A DNA stretch of 9,339 nt from an uncultured Lachnospiraceae bacterium (GCA_958444395.1 CAUCOL010000046.1:1-9339); one strand, 5' to 3'. Shown: positions 1 to 6,669, counted from the first letter of the stretch. The notes: a model not told the origin generated them from the letters alone. Numbers and translations: made by a program.

Positions 1-720
1 GGTATTTGCCAGCATGCTGATCAGCTTAAACTGGGCTGTATTCGTATCCTGGTACTCATCGACCATGATGTAGCGGAACCGGTTCTGATAGATCGACAGA
101 ATATCCGGGTTCTGCTCAAACAGTTGGATCGTCTTAAAGATCAGATCGTCAAAATCCAGTGCATTGGAATCCCGCAGACGCTTTTCGTACTCGCGGTAAG
201 CGCGGGCGTAGATCTCACGCATATAATCGCCCTGGGCTCTGCGTTCATATTCTTCCGGTGTGATCAGTTCGTCCTTAGCAGAGGAGATCGCATTCAGAAA
301 GGTGCGCTCTTTAAATTTCTTCGGATCAAGCTGCAGAAATTTGATGATCTCGCGCATCAGTGTTTTCTGGTCGTCTCCATCATAGATCGTAAAGCTACGG
401 TTATAATCCAGTGCCTCAATATAGCGGCGCAGGATGCGTACGCAGGTAGAATGAAATGTACTGACCCAGATATATTCAGCACCTTCGCCTACGATCTGAT
501 CCACACGTTCCCGCATCTCGCCGGCTGCTTTATTGGTAAAAGTAAGAGCCAGGATCTGATAGGGGTTGACGTCATAGTGTTCGATCAGATAAGCGATGCG
601 GTGCGTCAGTACACGTGTCTTTCCGGAGCCGGCACCGGCAAGGATCAAAAGAGGTCCTTTAAAATGGCGGACAGCCTTTTCCTGTTCCGGATTCAGTCCG
701 CTTAAAATCTGTGTATCCAT
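1..720 (-). CDS. pcrA: UvrD/PcrA-type superfamily 1 DNA helicase, N-terminal 240 residues (cut by window edge)
   Basis: This is an ATP-dependent 3'-5' DNA helicase of the UvrD/PcrA family, which acts in the cytoplasm in excision repair and in clearing recombination and replication intermediates. Reading the minus strand from the ATG at 718-720, the visible motifs in order are: Q motif LNPEQEKAV (residues 9-17), Walker A GAGSGKT (29-35), motif Ia LALTFTNKAAGEM (57-69), motif Ib STFHSTCVRILR (87-98), NALDFDDLI (186-194) and Walker B VDEYQDTN (220-227). No stop occurs before position 1, so roughly the last two thirds of a normal protein of about 730-750 residues lies outside. The start is supported by a GAGG ribosome site (about 728-731 on the plus strand), and the protein begins MDTQILSGLNPEQ as usual for PcrA. 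It lies 34 bp downstream of tyrA on the same strand, so the two are probably co-transcribed. PcrA fits better than UvrD or Rep because the host looks like a Firmicute, but the C-terminus needed to decide is missing. Confidence 0.95.
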   Translation of the reverse strand, partial: MDTQILSGLNPEQEKAVRHFKGPLLILAGAGSGKTRVLTHRIAYLIEHYDVNPYQILALTFTNKAAGEMRERVDQIVGEGAEYIWVSTFHSTCVRILRRYIEALDYNRSFTIYDGDDQKTLMREIIKFLQLDPKKFKERTFLNAISSAKDELITPEEYERRAQGDYMREIYARAYREYEKRLRDSNALDFDDLIFKTIQLFEQNPDILSIYQNRFRYIMVDEYQDTNTAQFKLISMLANT

Positions 721-754
721 AGTTATATCCTCATTTCTGCTGTTCATAGTTCAT

Positions 755-1642
755 TCAGTCCGTAAAACGGTCACGGTATTCCTTTGCTTCTTTAAAAAAC
801 TGTAAAAGAGCTTCTTCATCGCTTCGGCGGATCGTTTCCTTTGCCTGCGTAAGCTGTGCGATAAAGACATCCAGAAAATCCAATATACAGTCTTTATTGG
901 TCAAGCAGATATTCTGCCACATCCGGGAGGACGAAGAAGAGATCCGTGTAATATCCTTGAAGCCGCCCGCTGCCAGCAGCTGATAGTCTCCGGCATCATC
1001 CAGACTGTGGACAGTATTGACCAGAGCTGCGGAGATCACATGCGGTCCGTGGCTGATACCGGCTGTCACACGGTCGTGTGTCCGGGCATCCATGACGACA
1101 CAATGTGCTCCGGTTGCATTGACGAACGCTGTCATATAGTCTAGATCCTCCTCGGAGCTGTCTGGATCCGGCGTCAGGATGTAGTAACAGCCTTTCAGAT
1201 ATTCAGCAGAAGAATTCGTGTAGCCGGTTTTCTCAGATCCGGTCATCGGGTGGCCGCCAATGAAGCGGCTGCCCAGTCCCAGCTTTTCGACAGCCTGTTG
1301 AATATCTCCTTTCACGCTGCCGACATCCGTCAGGATGCAGGAAGCAGAAAGAAACGGTTTTATCTTCTCAAGATAGGCGATATTGGTCAGGACGGGGGCA
1401 CATAAAAACAGTACATCACAGCAGGAAAAATCAGCAAGACCGGTGCTGATGCGGGAGAGCGTCCCTTCTGTCAGTGCCTGCTCCAGCTTCGGATGCGGTT
1501 TGTTTTCATAATAATTGTACGCAAAAATATCTGCTTCAGAATGAAGCGTGCGGAGTGCCCTGGCGATCGAACCACCGATCAGACCAAAACCGATAAATCC
1601 AAAGTGCTTTTTTGTATGTATCATCTGTGTACCCATAACCAT
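755..1642 (-). CDS. tyrA: Prephenate dehydrogenase
   Basis: This cytoplasmic enzyme oxidatively decarboxylates prephenate to 4-hydroxyphenylpyruvate with NAD(P)+, committing chorismate to tyrosine. At 295 residues it is a monofunctional TyrA with no chorismate mutase and no C-terminal ACT domain. Visible motifs are the Rossmann loop GFGLIGGS (18-25), TDVGSVK (105-111), GGHPMTGSEKTGY with the family's catalytic-type His131 (129-141), SHGPH (197-201) and GGFKDITRISSSS (226-238), followed by a helical dimerisation region. The usual form of the fourth motif is SHLPH or SHLPQ, so the Gly at 199 is unusual. The start is ambiguous. ATG at 1640-1642 has AAGGA 5 bases upstream, and ATG at 1634-1636 has GGAAAGG 7 bases upstream; they differ by two residues. 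The third Met, at 1622-1624, has no good ribosome site. A consensus promoter lies about 60-90 bp upstream. The leader is only about 50 nt, too short for a T-box. The pcrA helicase follows on the same strand. Confidence 0.95.
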   Translation of the reverse strand: MVMGTQMIHTKKHFGFIGFGLIGGSIARALRTLHSEADIFAYNYYENKPHPKLEQALTEGTLSRISTGLADFSCCDVLFLCAPVLTNIAYLEKIKPFLSASCILTDVGSVKGDIQQAVEKLGLGSRFIGGHPMTGSEKTGYTNSSAEYLKGCYYILTPDPDSSEEDLDYMTAFVNATGAHCVVMDARTHDRVTAGISHGPHVISAALVNTVHSLDDAGDYQLLAAGGFKDITRISSSSSRMWQNICLTNKDCILDFLDVFIAQLTQAKETIRRSDEEALLQFFKEAKEYRDRFTD

Positions 1643-1701
1643 GCCTTTCCTTATGTCTCATTGTAATCTGCCCTGCGTAGAGCAAAAGGCAGTCAGATTT
1701 T

Positions 1702-1730
1702 ATTTTAAAACAGACGTGTAAGGGTGTCAA
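1702..1730 (-). promoter_or_regulatory. Sigma-A type promoter for tyrA-pcrA
   Basis: On the minus strand, a perfect -35 box TTGACA (1725-1730) is followed by a 17-bp spacer and a -10 box TAAAAT (1702-1707), five of six to consensus. Transcription would start near 1695, giving a leader of about 50 nt before tyrA. No terminator-antiterminator pair is visible in that leader. Confidence 0.75.
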
Positions 1731-1781
1731 CTGATTCTGGGGCGAAAAAGAACAAATGTTTGAAAAAAAGAGACAGACAGG

Positions 1782-1810
1782 TTGCGTAACACGTCGAAAA
1801 ATAGTATAAT
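1782..1810 (+). promoter_or_regulatory. Sigma-A type promoter for the PBP gene cluster
   Basis: On the plus strand, TTGCGT (1782-1787) is followed by a 17-bp spacer and a perfect -10 box TATAAT (1805-1810). Transcription would start near 1817, giving a leader of about 33 nt. The ribosome site GGGGGA (1835-1840) sits 9 bases before the ATG at 1850. This promoter diverges from the tyrA promoter, with about 50 bp between the two -35 boxes. Confidence 0.75.
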
Positions 1811-1849
1811 GACTCCAAATCAAAAAAACAAAATGGGGGATTAACATTT

Positions 1850-3598
1850 ATGGGGGATACAGGAACCGGTAAGATCCGGGCAGCAGGTAAGGTGCTCATC
1901 GGTACGATCGGAGGCTACTTAGGCGTTGTTTCCAACATTCTGGGTACGATCTTCGGTGTGCTGGCATCACTCCTTGTGATCTGCCTGATCGCAGGCATCT
2001 GCGTTTATGTAAAGGTGATGCCGATGTATACAGAGGCCCGTGAGACCGTATTTGATAAGATCGTGAATATGAGTGAGAATGATTTTATCATGAATGAAGA
2101 TACGATCGTTTATGATTATAAGGGGAAGAAGGTCGGCTCAGTAAATGCCGGACGCTATAAGTATGTCAAGATCTCAGATATTTCTCCTTATATATATAAC
2201 GGATATATTGCGGTCGAGGATAAGCGTTTTAAAACACACAGCGGAGTGGATATGCTGGCAACGATGCGTGCCGGTGTAGCACTTTTGAAGCACAAAGGAG
2301 AGATCACACAGGGCGGAAGCACGATCACGCAGCAGGTGATCAAGAATAATCTGTTGACACAGGAGAAGAGCTATACCCGTAAGATTGCCGAGATTTTTCT
2401 GGCACCGACCGTGGAAGAGAAGTTTGGCAAGGACAAGATCATGGAGTTTTATTGTAACAGCAACTATTATGGAAACCGCTGTTATGGTGTAGGAGCAGCC
2501 AGTAAGTTTTACTTTGGAAAGAAGGCTTCAGAGCTGGAGCCGGCAGAGGCTGCGATGCTGATCGGTCTGTCGAACAGCCCGTCTGCCTATAATCCGGTAG
2601 CAAATCCGGAGGCTGCCCTGAAGAAAAGAAACGAAGTCTTAGAGAAGATGTATGAAGGCAATGCCATCACAGAGAAAGAATATAAACAGGCGTTGAAGAA
2701 GAAGATCAACGTACTGCAGATTACGGAAAAGACGACGACAGAGAATTATGTCATGAGCTATGCGGTGCATTGTGCTGCAATCTCTCTGATGGAGAAGGAG
2801 AACTTTAAGTTTCAGTATATTTTTAAAGATAAGTCTGAGTATGAGGACTATCAGAAGAAATATGCATCAGTATATGGCGAGAAATGTGAGGATATCCGTT
2901 CCGGCGGCTATAAGATCTATACCTCGATCAATATGAAAATGCAGGATAGGCTGCAGAAGGCGGTGGATAACGGTCTGTCCTACAGTACAGAGAAAAATGA
3001 AGACAGCAGCAAGTATGCCCTGCAGGGAGCAGCGGTCTGTGTGGACAATACATCGAACTATGTTGTGGCAATCGTCGGGGGTCGTGGAAAAAAGGATGCG
3101 TATAACCGTGCCTATCTTTCAGCCCGCCAGTCTGGCAGCTCGATCAAACCACTGATCGATTATGCTCCGGGCTTTGAGTCAGGCATATATTCTCCGTCTA
3201 CAGTTGTAAACGATCATCCGATTGCAAATGGACCGAAGAATGCAGGAGGTTCTTACCGGGGCAATCTGCAGATCCGTGAGGCAGTGGCACGTTCGATCAA
3301 TACGATCGCATGGCAGGTGCTTCAGACAATTACACCGGAGTATGGTATGTCGTTTCTGGGAAAGATGCATTTTCATAATTTAAGTTATATCGACAATGGC
3401 AATATGGCACTGTCACTGGGTGGTTTTACAGAAGGTGTGCGTGTGGTTGATATGGCAAAGGGATATGCGACGCTCGCCAATACGGTGTTTACAGTGATCG
3501 TACCTGCATCCGTAAGATTTCCCATGTTTCGGATGGTGAGATCTATAAAAATGCCGAAGAAAAGACGCAGGTTTATTCTAAGGATGCCGCCTGGCTGA
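1850..3598 (+). CDS. Class A penicillin-binding protein, 5' part of a frameshifted gene (GT51 transglycosylase plus start of transpeptidase)
   Basis: This is the front part of a bifunctional peptidoglycan synthase (PBP1a type) that polymerises glycan from lipid II and cross-links stem peptides outside the membrane. It has 582 residues. A short basic cytoplasmic start is followed by one long hydrophobic anchor (about 16-56). The GT51 domain (about 85-275) shows VEDKRFKTHSG with catalytic-type Glu123, QGGSTITQQ (154-162), RKIAEIFLA (177-185) with the second conserved Glu181, and FGKKASELEPAEAAMLIGL. The transpeptidase domain shows SSIK with nucleophile-type Ser430 and Lys433, then SIN (482-484). 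After LANT at about residue 544 the reading frame leaves the family: the last 40 or so residues are basic and unrelated. The +1-register translation from 3484 instead reads GVYSDRTCIRKISHVSDGEI, a normal PBP sequence leading into the next ORF without a break. The KTG motif is therefore missing from this product. Its transglycosylase could still work; cross-linking should not. It belongs to the same gene as 3598-4620. Confidence 0.93.
   Translation: MGDTGTGKIRAAGKVLIGTIGGYLGVVSNILGTIFGVLASLLVICLIAGICVYVKVMPMYTEARETVFDKIVNMSENDFIMNEDTIVYDYKGKKVGSVNAGRYKYVKISDISPYIYNGYIAVEDKRFKTHSGVDMLATMRAGVALLKHKGEITQGGSTITQQVIKNNLLTQEKSYTRKIAEIFLAPTVEEKFGKDKIMEFYCNSNYYGNRCYGVGAASKFYFGKKASELEPAEAAMLIGLSNSPSAYNPVANPEAALKKRNEVLEKMYEGNAITEKEYKQALKKKINVLQITEKTTTENYVMSYAVHCAAISLMEKENFKFQYIFKDKSEYEDYQKKYASVYGEKCEDIRSGGYKIYTSINMKMQDRLQKAVDNGLSYSTEKNEDSSKYALQGAAVCVDNTSNYVVAIVGGRGKKDAYNRAYLSARQSGSSIKPLIDYAPGFESGIYSPSTVVNDHPIANGPKNAGGSYRGNLQIREAVARSINTIAWQVLQTITPEYGMSFLGKMHFHNLSYIDNGNMALSLGGFTEGVRVVDMAKGYATLANTVFTVIVPASVRFPMFRMVRSIKMPKKRRRFILRMPPG
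3479..3484 (+). other. Probable single-base deletion (frameshift point) in the PBP gene
   Basis: The sequence reads gcc aat ac ggt gtt tac. Adding one base (for example aat aac ggt gtt) gives the ordinary PBP reading ATLANNGVYSDR and joins the two parts into one ORF of 923 codons plus stop. No X XXY YYZ slippery heptamer is present at this point, so a programmed -1 shift is unlikely. A true deletion or a sequencing or assembly error fits better. Confidence 0.88.
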
Positions 3599-4620
3599 TG
3601 ACGGATGTATTAAAGGGTGTCTTTAATGAATCCTATGGAACGGCACATGCGCTGAAGCTGGACGGAGGACAGATTACAGCGGGAAAGACAGGTACGACGA
3701 ACTCCAGTAAGGATGTATGGTTCTGCGGATATTCGGCTTACTATTCGACCGTTGTATGGGCTGGTTATGATACGCCGAGAGCGATGCCGGGGGTATATGG
3801 TGCCAGTGTACCGGGAGCTATCTGGAAGAACTTTATGAACAGCATTCATAAGAATCTGGAGCCAAAGGATTTTGAACAGCCGGAGACGATCCGTCTTGCA
3901 CGTTATGACAGCAAGGGAAATATTATCTCAGGAACAGAAGAAAGCGGGGAGACAAAACGAACCGCCGGAAAGGATTATTTTGCAACACAGATTCTGGCAA
4001 AGACTTCGGAGTATGCAGAGGAAGCAAAGGATCTGATCTACCAGAAAGAGGTATTAAAGAAGCTGACAAAGTTTGAGAAGATGAAGATCACTTCGATGGC
4101 ACAGTATTATACCTTTGTTCAGACCTACCAGACGGTGAAGGACATGATCGCCGGCATTGAGGATGACGATGTCCGTAAGGAATACGGAGAACGGTGTGAG
4201 GATAAATATAACAGCCTGAAGGATGATTCCCTGGATTGGAAGAAAGTTGTAGAGGCATATAATCAGTGGCAGTCCGAAGAGAATCAGAGACTGGCAGAGG
4301 AACAGCAGAAGAAGTCTGAGCAGGCAAGGGAAGCACAGACGAAGAAAACACGGATTGCTCTTGCAAATACGAGATTGAAGCGAATGACAGGATATGTCTA
4401 TCAGCCATCCAATATGAATGATCTGATACGCAGAGCACAGGATGCTGTGGAGAAATGTAAAAATTATGCAGAATACACCAGCCTTCATAACAGCTTTGTG
4501 ACAAACCGCGCCAGTCTGCTGGCACTTCCGACGAAAGAAGAGTATAAGTCACAGAATACACCGGCACCATCCGCATCTGTTGAACCGGATGGAGATGGCA
4601 ATGAGCCGGCTGCGGAATAA
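3598..4620 (+). CDS. Class A penicillin-binding protein, 3' part (KTG motif of transpeptidase plus long helical tail)
   Basis: This is the back part of the PBP whose front ends at 3598. The ATG at 3598 overlaps the upstream TGA by one base, but that ATG is simply an internal Met of the ancestral protein (AAWLMTDVLKGVF) and has no good ribosome site. The best match, AAGGA, lies 13 bases away. The real frame is open back to at least 3484. The third transpeptidase motif KTGT is at residues 30-33, followed by SKDVWFCGYSAYYSTVVWAGYD, typical of the family. After about residue 95 comes a tail of about 240 residues rich in Lys, Glu and Gln, including a likely coiled coil (about 220-255), and a Pro/Ala/Ser/Asp-rich end (PAPSASVEPDGDG). 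This tail is extracellular in an intact PBP and has no catalytic motif that I recognise. As a separate product it would lack any signal or anchor, so it is probably non-functional unless the frameshift is an artefact. Confidence 0.9.
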   Translation: MTDVLKGVFNESYGTAHALKLDGGQITAGKTGTTNSSKDVWFCGYSAYYSTVVWAGYDTPRAMPGVYGASVPGAIWKNFMNSIHKNLEPKDFEQPETIRLARYDSKGNIISGTEESGETKRTAGKDYFATQILAKTSEYAEEAKDLIYQKEVLKKLTKFEKMKITSMAQYYTFVQTYQTVKDMIAGIEDDDVRKEYGERCEDKYNSLKDDSLDWKKVVEAYNQWQSEENQRLAEEQQKKSEQAREAQTKKTRIALANTRLKRMTGYVYQPSNMNDLIRRAQDAVEKCKNYAEYTSLHNSFVTNRASLLALPTKEEYKSQNTPAPSASVEPDGDGNEPAAE

Positions 4621-4638
4621 AGTCAGAGGGAGGTCAAG

Positions 4639-5157
4639 ATGGAACAGAAACGAAGTGACTCGTTGATCGAGCGACAGGAAAAGGCAGCGAGGCAGCAGGC
4701 GATCCTGGAGAAGAAACGTCGTGCCATAGCAGCATATAATACAGCGGAAGATTCAAAAGAAAAGGCACGACAGCTGCGGGAACAGAAACTGCGCCGGAAA
4801 GCGCAGGCAGCCCTGGAGGTAGAGGAGAACAAGAAGCAGCAGGAAAAGCAGAAGCGGGAGAAAAAAGCACAGATTGACCGGAAAACCAAGAGTCTTCTTG
4901 CTTCGGACGAGCTGGATACCTATGCATCGATCGGTCAGTGGTTCTTAAGTATCTGCTGGTTGAATATACCTATTGTAGGATTTATTTATGCACTGGTTCT
5001 TGCCTTTGGGAAGAAAGCATCTTTTGATAAAAAGAGTTTTGCAAGAGGCTATCTGCTCTATCGTGTTATGGTATGGATCCTTGCATTCACGATCCTGTTT
5101 GTATTGTATAAAGTAGGACTCAGTTTTATTGATCAGATGTTATCGCTGGTATCTTAG
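4639..5157 (+). CDS. Small membrane protein with basic coiled-coil N-terminus, function unknown
   Basis: I do not recognise a named family for this 172-residue protein. Residues 1-85 are very rich in Lys, Arg, Glu and Gln with long helical runs (RQEKAARQQAILEKKRR, REQKLRRKAQAALEVEENKK), suggesting a cytoplasmic coiled coil. Two hydrophobic helices follow, at about 98-123 (IGQWFLSICWLNIPIVGFIYALV) and 139-162 (LLYRVMVWILAFTILFVLY), joined by a short basic loop (GKKASFDKKSFARG). The IGQWFLxxxxLNIPIVGFI...AFG pattern resembles small Firmicute membrane proteins of the GxWxLTxLLxxIPIVNIIM...AFG kind; that resemblance is from memory, not a search. Both termini would face the cytoplasm if the positive-inside rule holds. 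A strong ribosome site GAGGGAGG (4626-4633) lies 5 bases before the ATG, and the gene begins 18 bp after the PBP stop, so co-transcription is likely. A scaffold or envelope-linked role with the PBP is possible but unproven. Confidence 0.85.
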   Translation: MEQKRSDSLIERQEKAARQQAILEKKRRAIAAYNTAEDSKEKARQLREQKLRRKAQAALEVEENKKQQEKQKREKKAQIDRKTKSLLASDELDTYASIGQWFLSICWLNIPIVGFIYALVLAFGKKASFDKKSFARGYLLYRVMVWILAFTILFVLYKVGLSFIDQMLSLVS

Positions 5158-5203
5158 CATGATGGCAAAAGGTCAGAAAATTCGTTCCTACTGTACCGAT
5201 ACC

Positions 5204-5215
5204 AGGAAAGGAAGG
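5204..5215 (+). promoter_or_regulatory. Ribosome binding site deciding a TTG start for the recombinase
   Basis: AGGAAAGGAAGG lies 9 bases before TTG at 5225-5227. The upstream in-frame ATGs at 5129, 5159 and 5162 have no comparable site, and the first lies inside the preceding gene. Starting at TTG gives MENKKVIALYARIS, the usual beginning of this recombinase family. Confidence 0.7.
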
Positions 5216-5224
5216 TTTGGTTGT

Positions 5225-6430
5225 TTGGAAAATAAAAAGGTGATCGCTCTGTACGCCCGGATCTCCAAGTCAGATCCAAAAGCACCCAGGAGTCAGAGTC
5301 TGGTAAACCAGACGCAGCTTATGAAAGAGTATATAGCGCAGGATCCTTTTTTGGCAGACATGGAGCAGAAAATCTACCAGGATGACGGATATACAGGGAC
5401 AAATCTTAAGAGGCCGGCAGTACGTAAACTGCTGGCTTCTCTTTGTCTGGAGAAGGTGCAGGTGGTGATCGTCAAAGACTTTTCCAGGTTGTCACGAAAT
5501 CATCTGCAGCTGTCGGAGCTGCGGGAACAGGTCTTTGTGCGGCATCAGGTGATCCTGATCTCGATTGGAGACGGGTATGACAGCCGATATGCACAGGACG
5601 GTGCGCTGGGAATCGGACTGCGCAGTGTATTTTATGAATATTACAGCCGTGATGTATCGCAGAAAGTGAAGGCGGCACTACGGGCAAAGAAAGAGGCGGG
5701 AGAATATGCTGTTTCCAGGGTACCCTATGGCTACAGAAAAGGAGCGGATGGCTGGGAAATCTGTGACAAACAGGCAGAGACGATCAGAATGATATTTCAA
5801 CTGGCGGCAGCGGGCTGTCGCAGCACAGAGATCACCGGAAGGCTGGAGGGCGACTGGAATGCACGGACCGTATGGCGGATTCTGCAGGATCCGGTATATT
5901 GCGGGGTACATGTATGGCATAAATATGAATCCGTGTACAGGAATGGTTTCTATGTGCAGCCGGTACCAAGAACAGCTTGGCAGCAGGTCAGAGAAAGCCA
6001 TCCGGCAATCATAGAGGAAAAGCTGTTTGAGCAGGTACAACAGTGCCTTCCGAGAACAGCAGCAGCCGGCAGGAAAAAAGGTCCCAGGCATATTTTTACC
6101 TGCCTGACGAAATGTGCCGGATGCCGGCATGCACTATGCCGGCACAGACATCGACGGGAAATCCTTTGCTGTCCCTTCTGCCGGGGAGAATGCCGTCTGC
6201 AGATTTCGCAGGAACTGCTATGGCGGATCTGCTGTCTGGCATGGGAACAGGAAGTAGAAAGGGCATGGAAGAACCAGCCGGAAACAGGGCAGGAAAAACA
6301 CTCCTGCGTACACCCCGGGAAGGTACAGGCGGAGTTTCAGAAAAAGTTGTTTCTAAAACAGTTTCTTCAAGAGGTGACAGTAGATGGGAGAGGATGTATC
6401 CGGCTGGCGTGGAATTTTACGAAAGAGTAA
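5225..6430 (+). CDS. Large-type serine recombinase (resolvase N-terminus, recombinase domain, zinc ribbon)
   Basis: This is a site-specific DNA recombinase of the serine family, related to the recombinases of clostridial mobile elements and phages. From the TTG start it has 401 residues. The resolvase catalytic domain (about 6-155) has YARIS with nucleophile Ser14 and Arg12, DDGYTGTNLKRPAVRKLL (53-70) and VKDFSRLSRN with both family arginines (83-92). A linker helix region (YEYYSRDVSQKVKAALRAKK) leads to the PF07508-type DNA-binding domain beginning RVPYGYRK (165-172), with NARTVWRILQDPVYCG (212-227). A zinc-ribbon-like region has CAGC (297-300) and CPFC (316-319). The end, CIRLAWNFTKE, resembles the normal C-terminus of these enzymes, so it is complete though shorter than the usual 500-560 residues; the coiled-coil part after the ribbon is contracted. 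All catalytic residues are present. It begins 67 bp after the small membrane protein gene and no other transposon or phage gene accompanies it. Its target site is unknown. Confidence 0.9.
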   Translation: MENKKVIALYARISKSDPKAPRSQSLVNQTQLMKEYIAQDPFLADMEQKIYQDDGYTGTNLKRPAVRKLLASLCLEKVQVVIVKDFSRLSRNHLQLSELREQVFVRHQVILISIGDGYDSRYAQDGALGIGLRSVFYEYYSRDVSQKVKAALRAKKEAGEYAVSRVPYGYRKGADGWEICDKQAETIRMIFQLAAAGCRSTEITGRLEGDWNARTVWRILQDPVYCGVHVWHKYESVYRNGFYVQPVPRTAWQQVRESHPAIIEEKLFEQVQQCLPRTAAAGRKKGPRHIFTCLTKCAGCRHALCRHRHRREILCCPFCRGECRLQISQELLWRICCLAWEQEVERAWKNQPETGQEKHSCVHPGKVQAEFQKKLFLKQFLQEVTVDGRGCIRLAWNFTKE

Positions 6431-6449
6431 TATCGTAATGGGTTATTGA

Positions 6450-6465
6450 CAAATGCTCTCATTTG
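6450..6465. repeat. Perfect 6-bp inverted repeat with 4-base spacer (possible operator)
   Basis: CAAATG-CTCT-CATTTG, overlapping a TTGACA hexamer (6446-6451). No T-run follows, so it is a poor terminator. The 5-4-5 geometry is like that of CRP/FNR-family operators, but the half-site is not their consensus. A regulator site for pflB is only a guess. Confidence 0.3.
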
Positions 6466-6517
6466 CGGAAAACAGGAAAAAGATTGCAAATCAGTTATAT
6501 AAGCCATAACTAAAAAT

Positions 6518-6558
6518 ATATATCAAGAAACAATATTTTGTGGAAAAGGATATATCAA
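6518..6558. repeat. Pair of 9-bp direct repeats ATATATCAA, 32 bp apart
   Basis: ATATATCAA occurs at 6518-6526 and 6550-6558. The 32-bp period is close to three helical turns, which would place both on one face of the DNA. In AT-rich DNA this could also be chance. Confidence 0.3.
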
Positions 6559-6640
6559 CAACAAGATAAGGGAAGACAATACAAGGAACATACAAATGTA
6601 CCAAAAATGAAATTTGGCAAAAATTTCTCAATTAATTTTA

Positions 6641-6669
6641 TTGCTTCTGACGCTGTTTCATGCTAGCAT
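6641..6669 (+). promoter_or_regulatory. Candidate extended -10 promoter for pflB
   Basis: TTGCTT (6641-6646), a 17-bp spacer, then TGC TAGCAT: an extended TGn (6661-6663) before the -10 box (6664-6669) with T, A, A and T at positions 1, 2, 5 and 6. Transcription would start near 6676, about 41 nt before the pflB ATG. The -35 match is weak. Confidence 0.4.

Noticed and set aside
124..705. 193-codon plus-strand ORF
   Set aside because: It lies antisense to the helicase gene, whose motifs are unmistakable, and shows no recognisable domain or ribosome site.
1643..1700. T-box or other riboswitch leader for tyrA
   Set aside because: The leader from the predicted start site is only about 50 nt, too short for a T-box, and shows no terminator hairpin.
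1536..1899. Overlapping minus-strand ORFs across the divergent promoter region
   Set aside because: They cover the promoters and the starts of tyrA and the PBP gene, have low-complexity translations and no supporting ribosome site.
3479..3598. Programmed -1 ribosomal frameshift in the PBP gene
   Set aside because: No slippery heptamer lies at 3482, and PBP similarity leaves the first frame there, over 110 bases before its stop, so a deletion explains it better.
4054..4927. Several minus-strand ORFs of 88-162 codons opposite the PBP tail and the membrane protein
   Set aside because: They are complements of Lys/Glu-rich coding, giving Cys/Ser/Leu-rich translations typical of shadow frames.
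6043..6438. 131-codon plus-strand ORF overlapping the recombinase 3' end
   Set aside because: It is out of frame with a recombinase whose zinc ribbon and normal C-terminus occupy the same bases; it has no domain of its own.
6450..6465. Rho-independent terminator after the recombinase
   Set aside because: The stem is only 6 bp, AT-rich, and not followed by a T-run.
6446..6474. Promoter using TTGACA at 6446-6451
   Set aside because: No -10-like hexamer lies 16-18 bases downstream; the sequence there is aaaaca.
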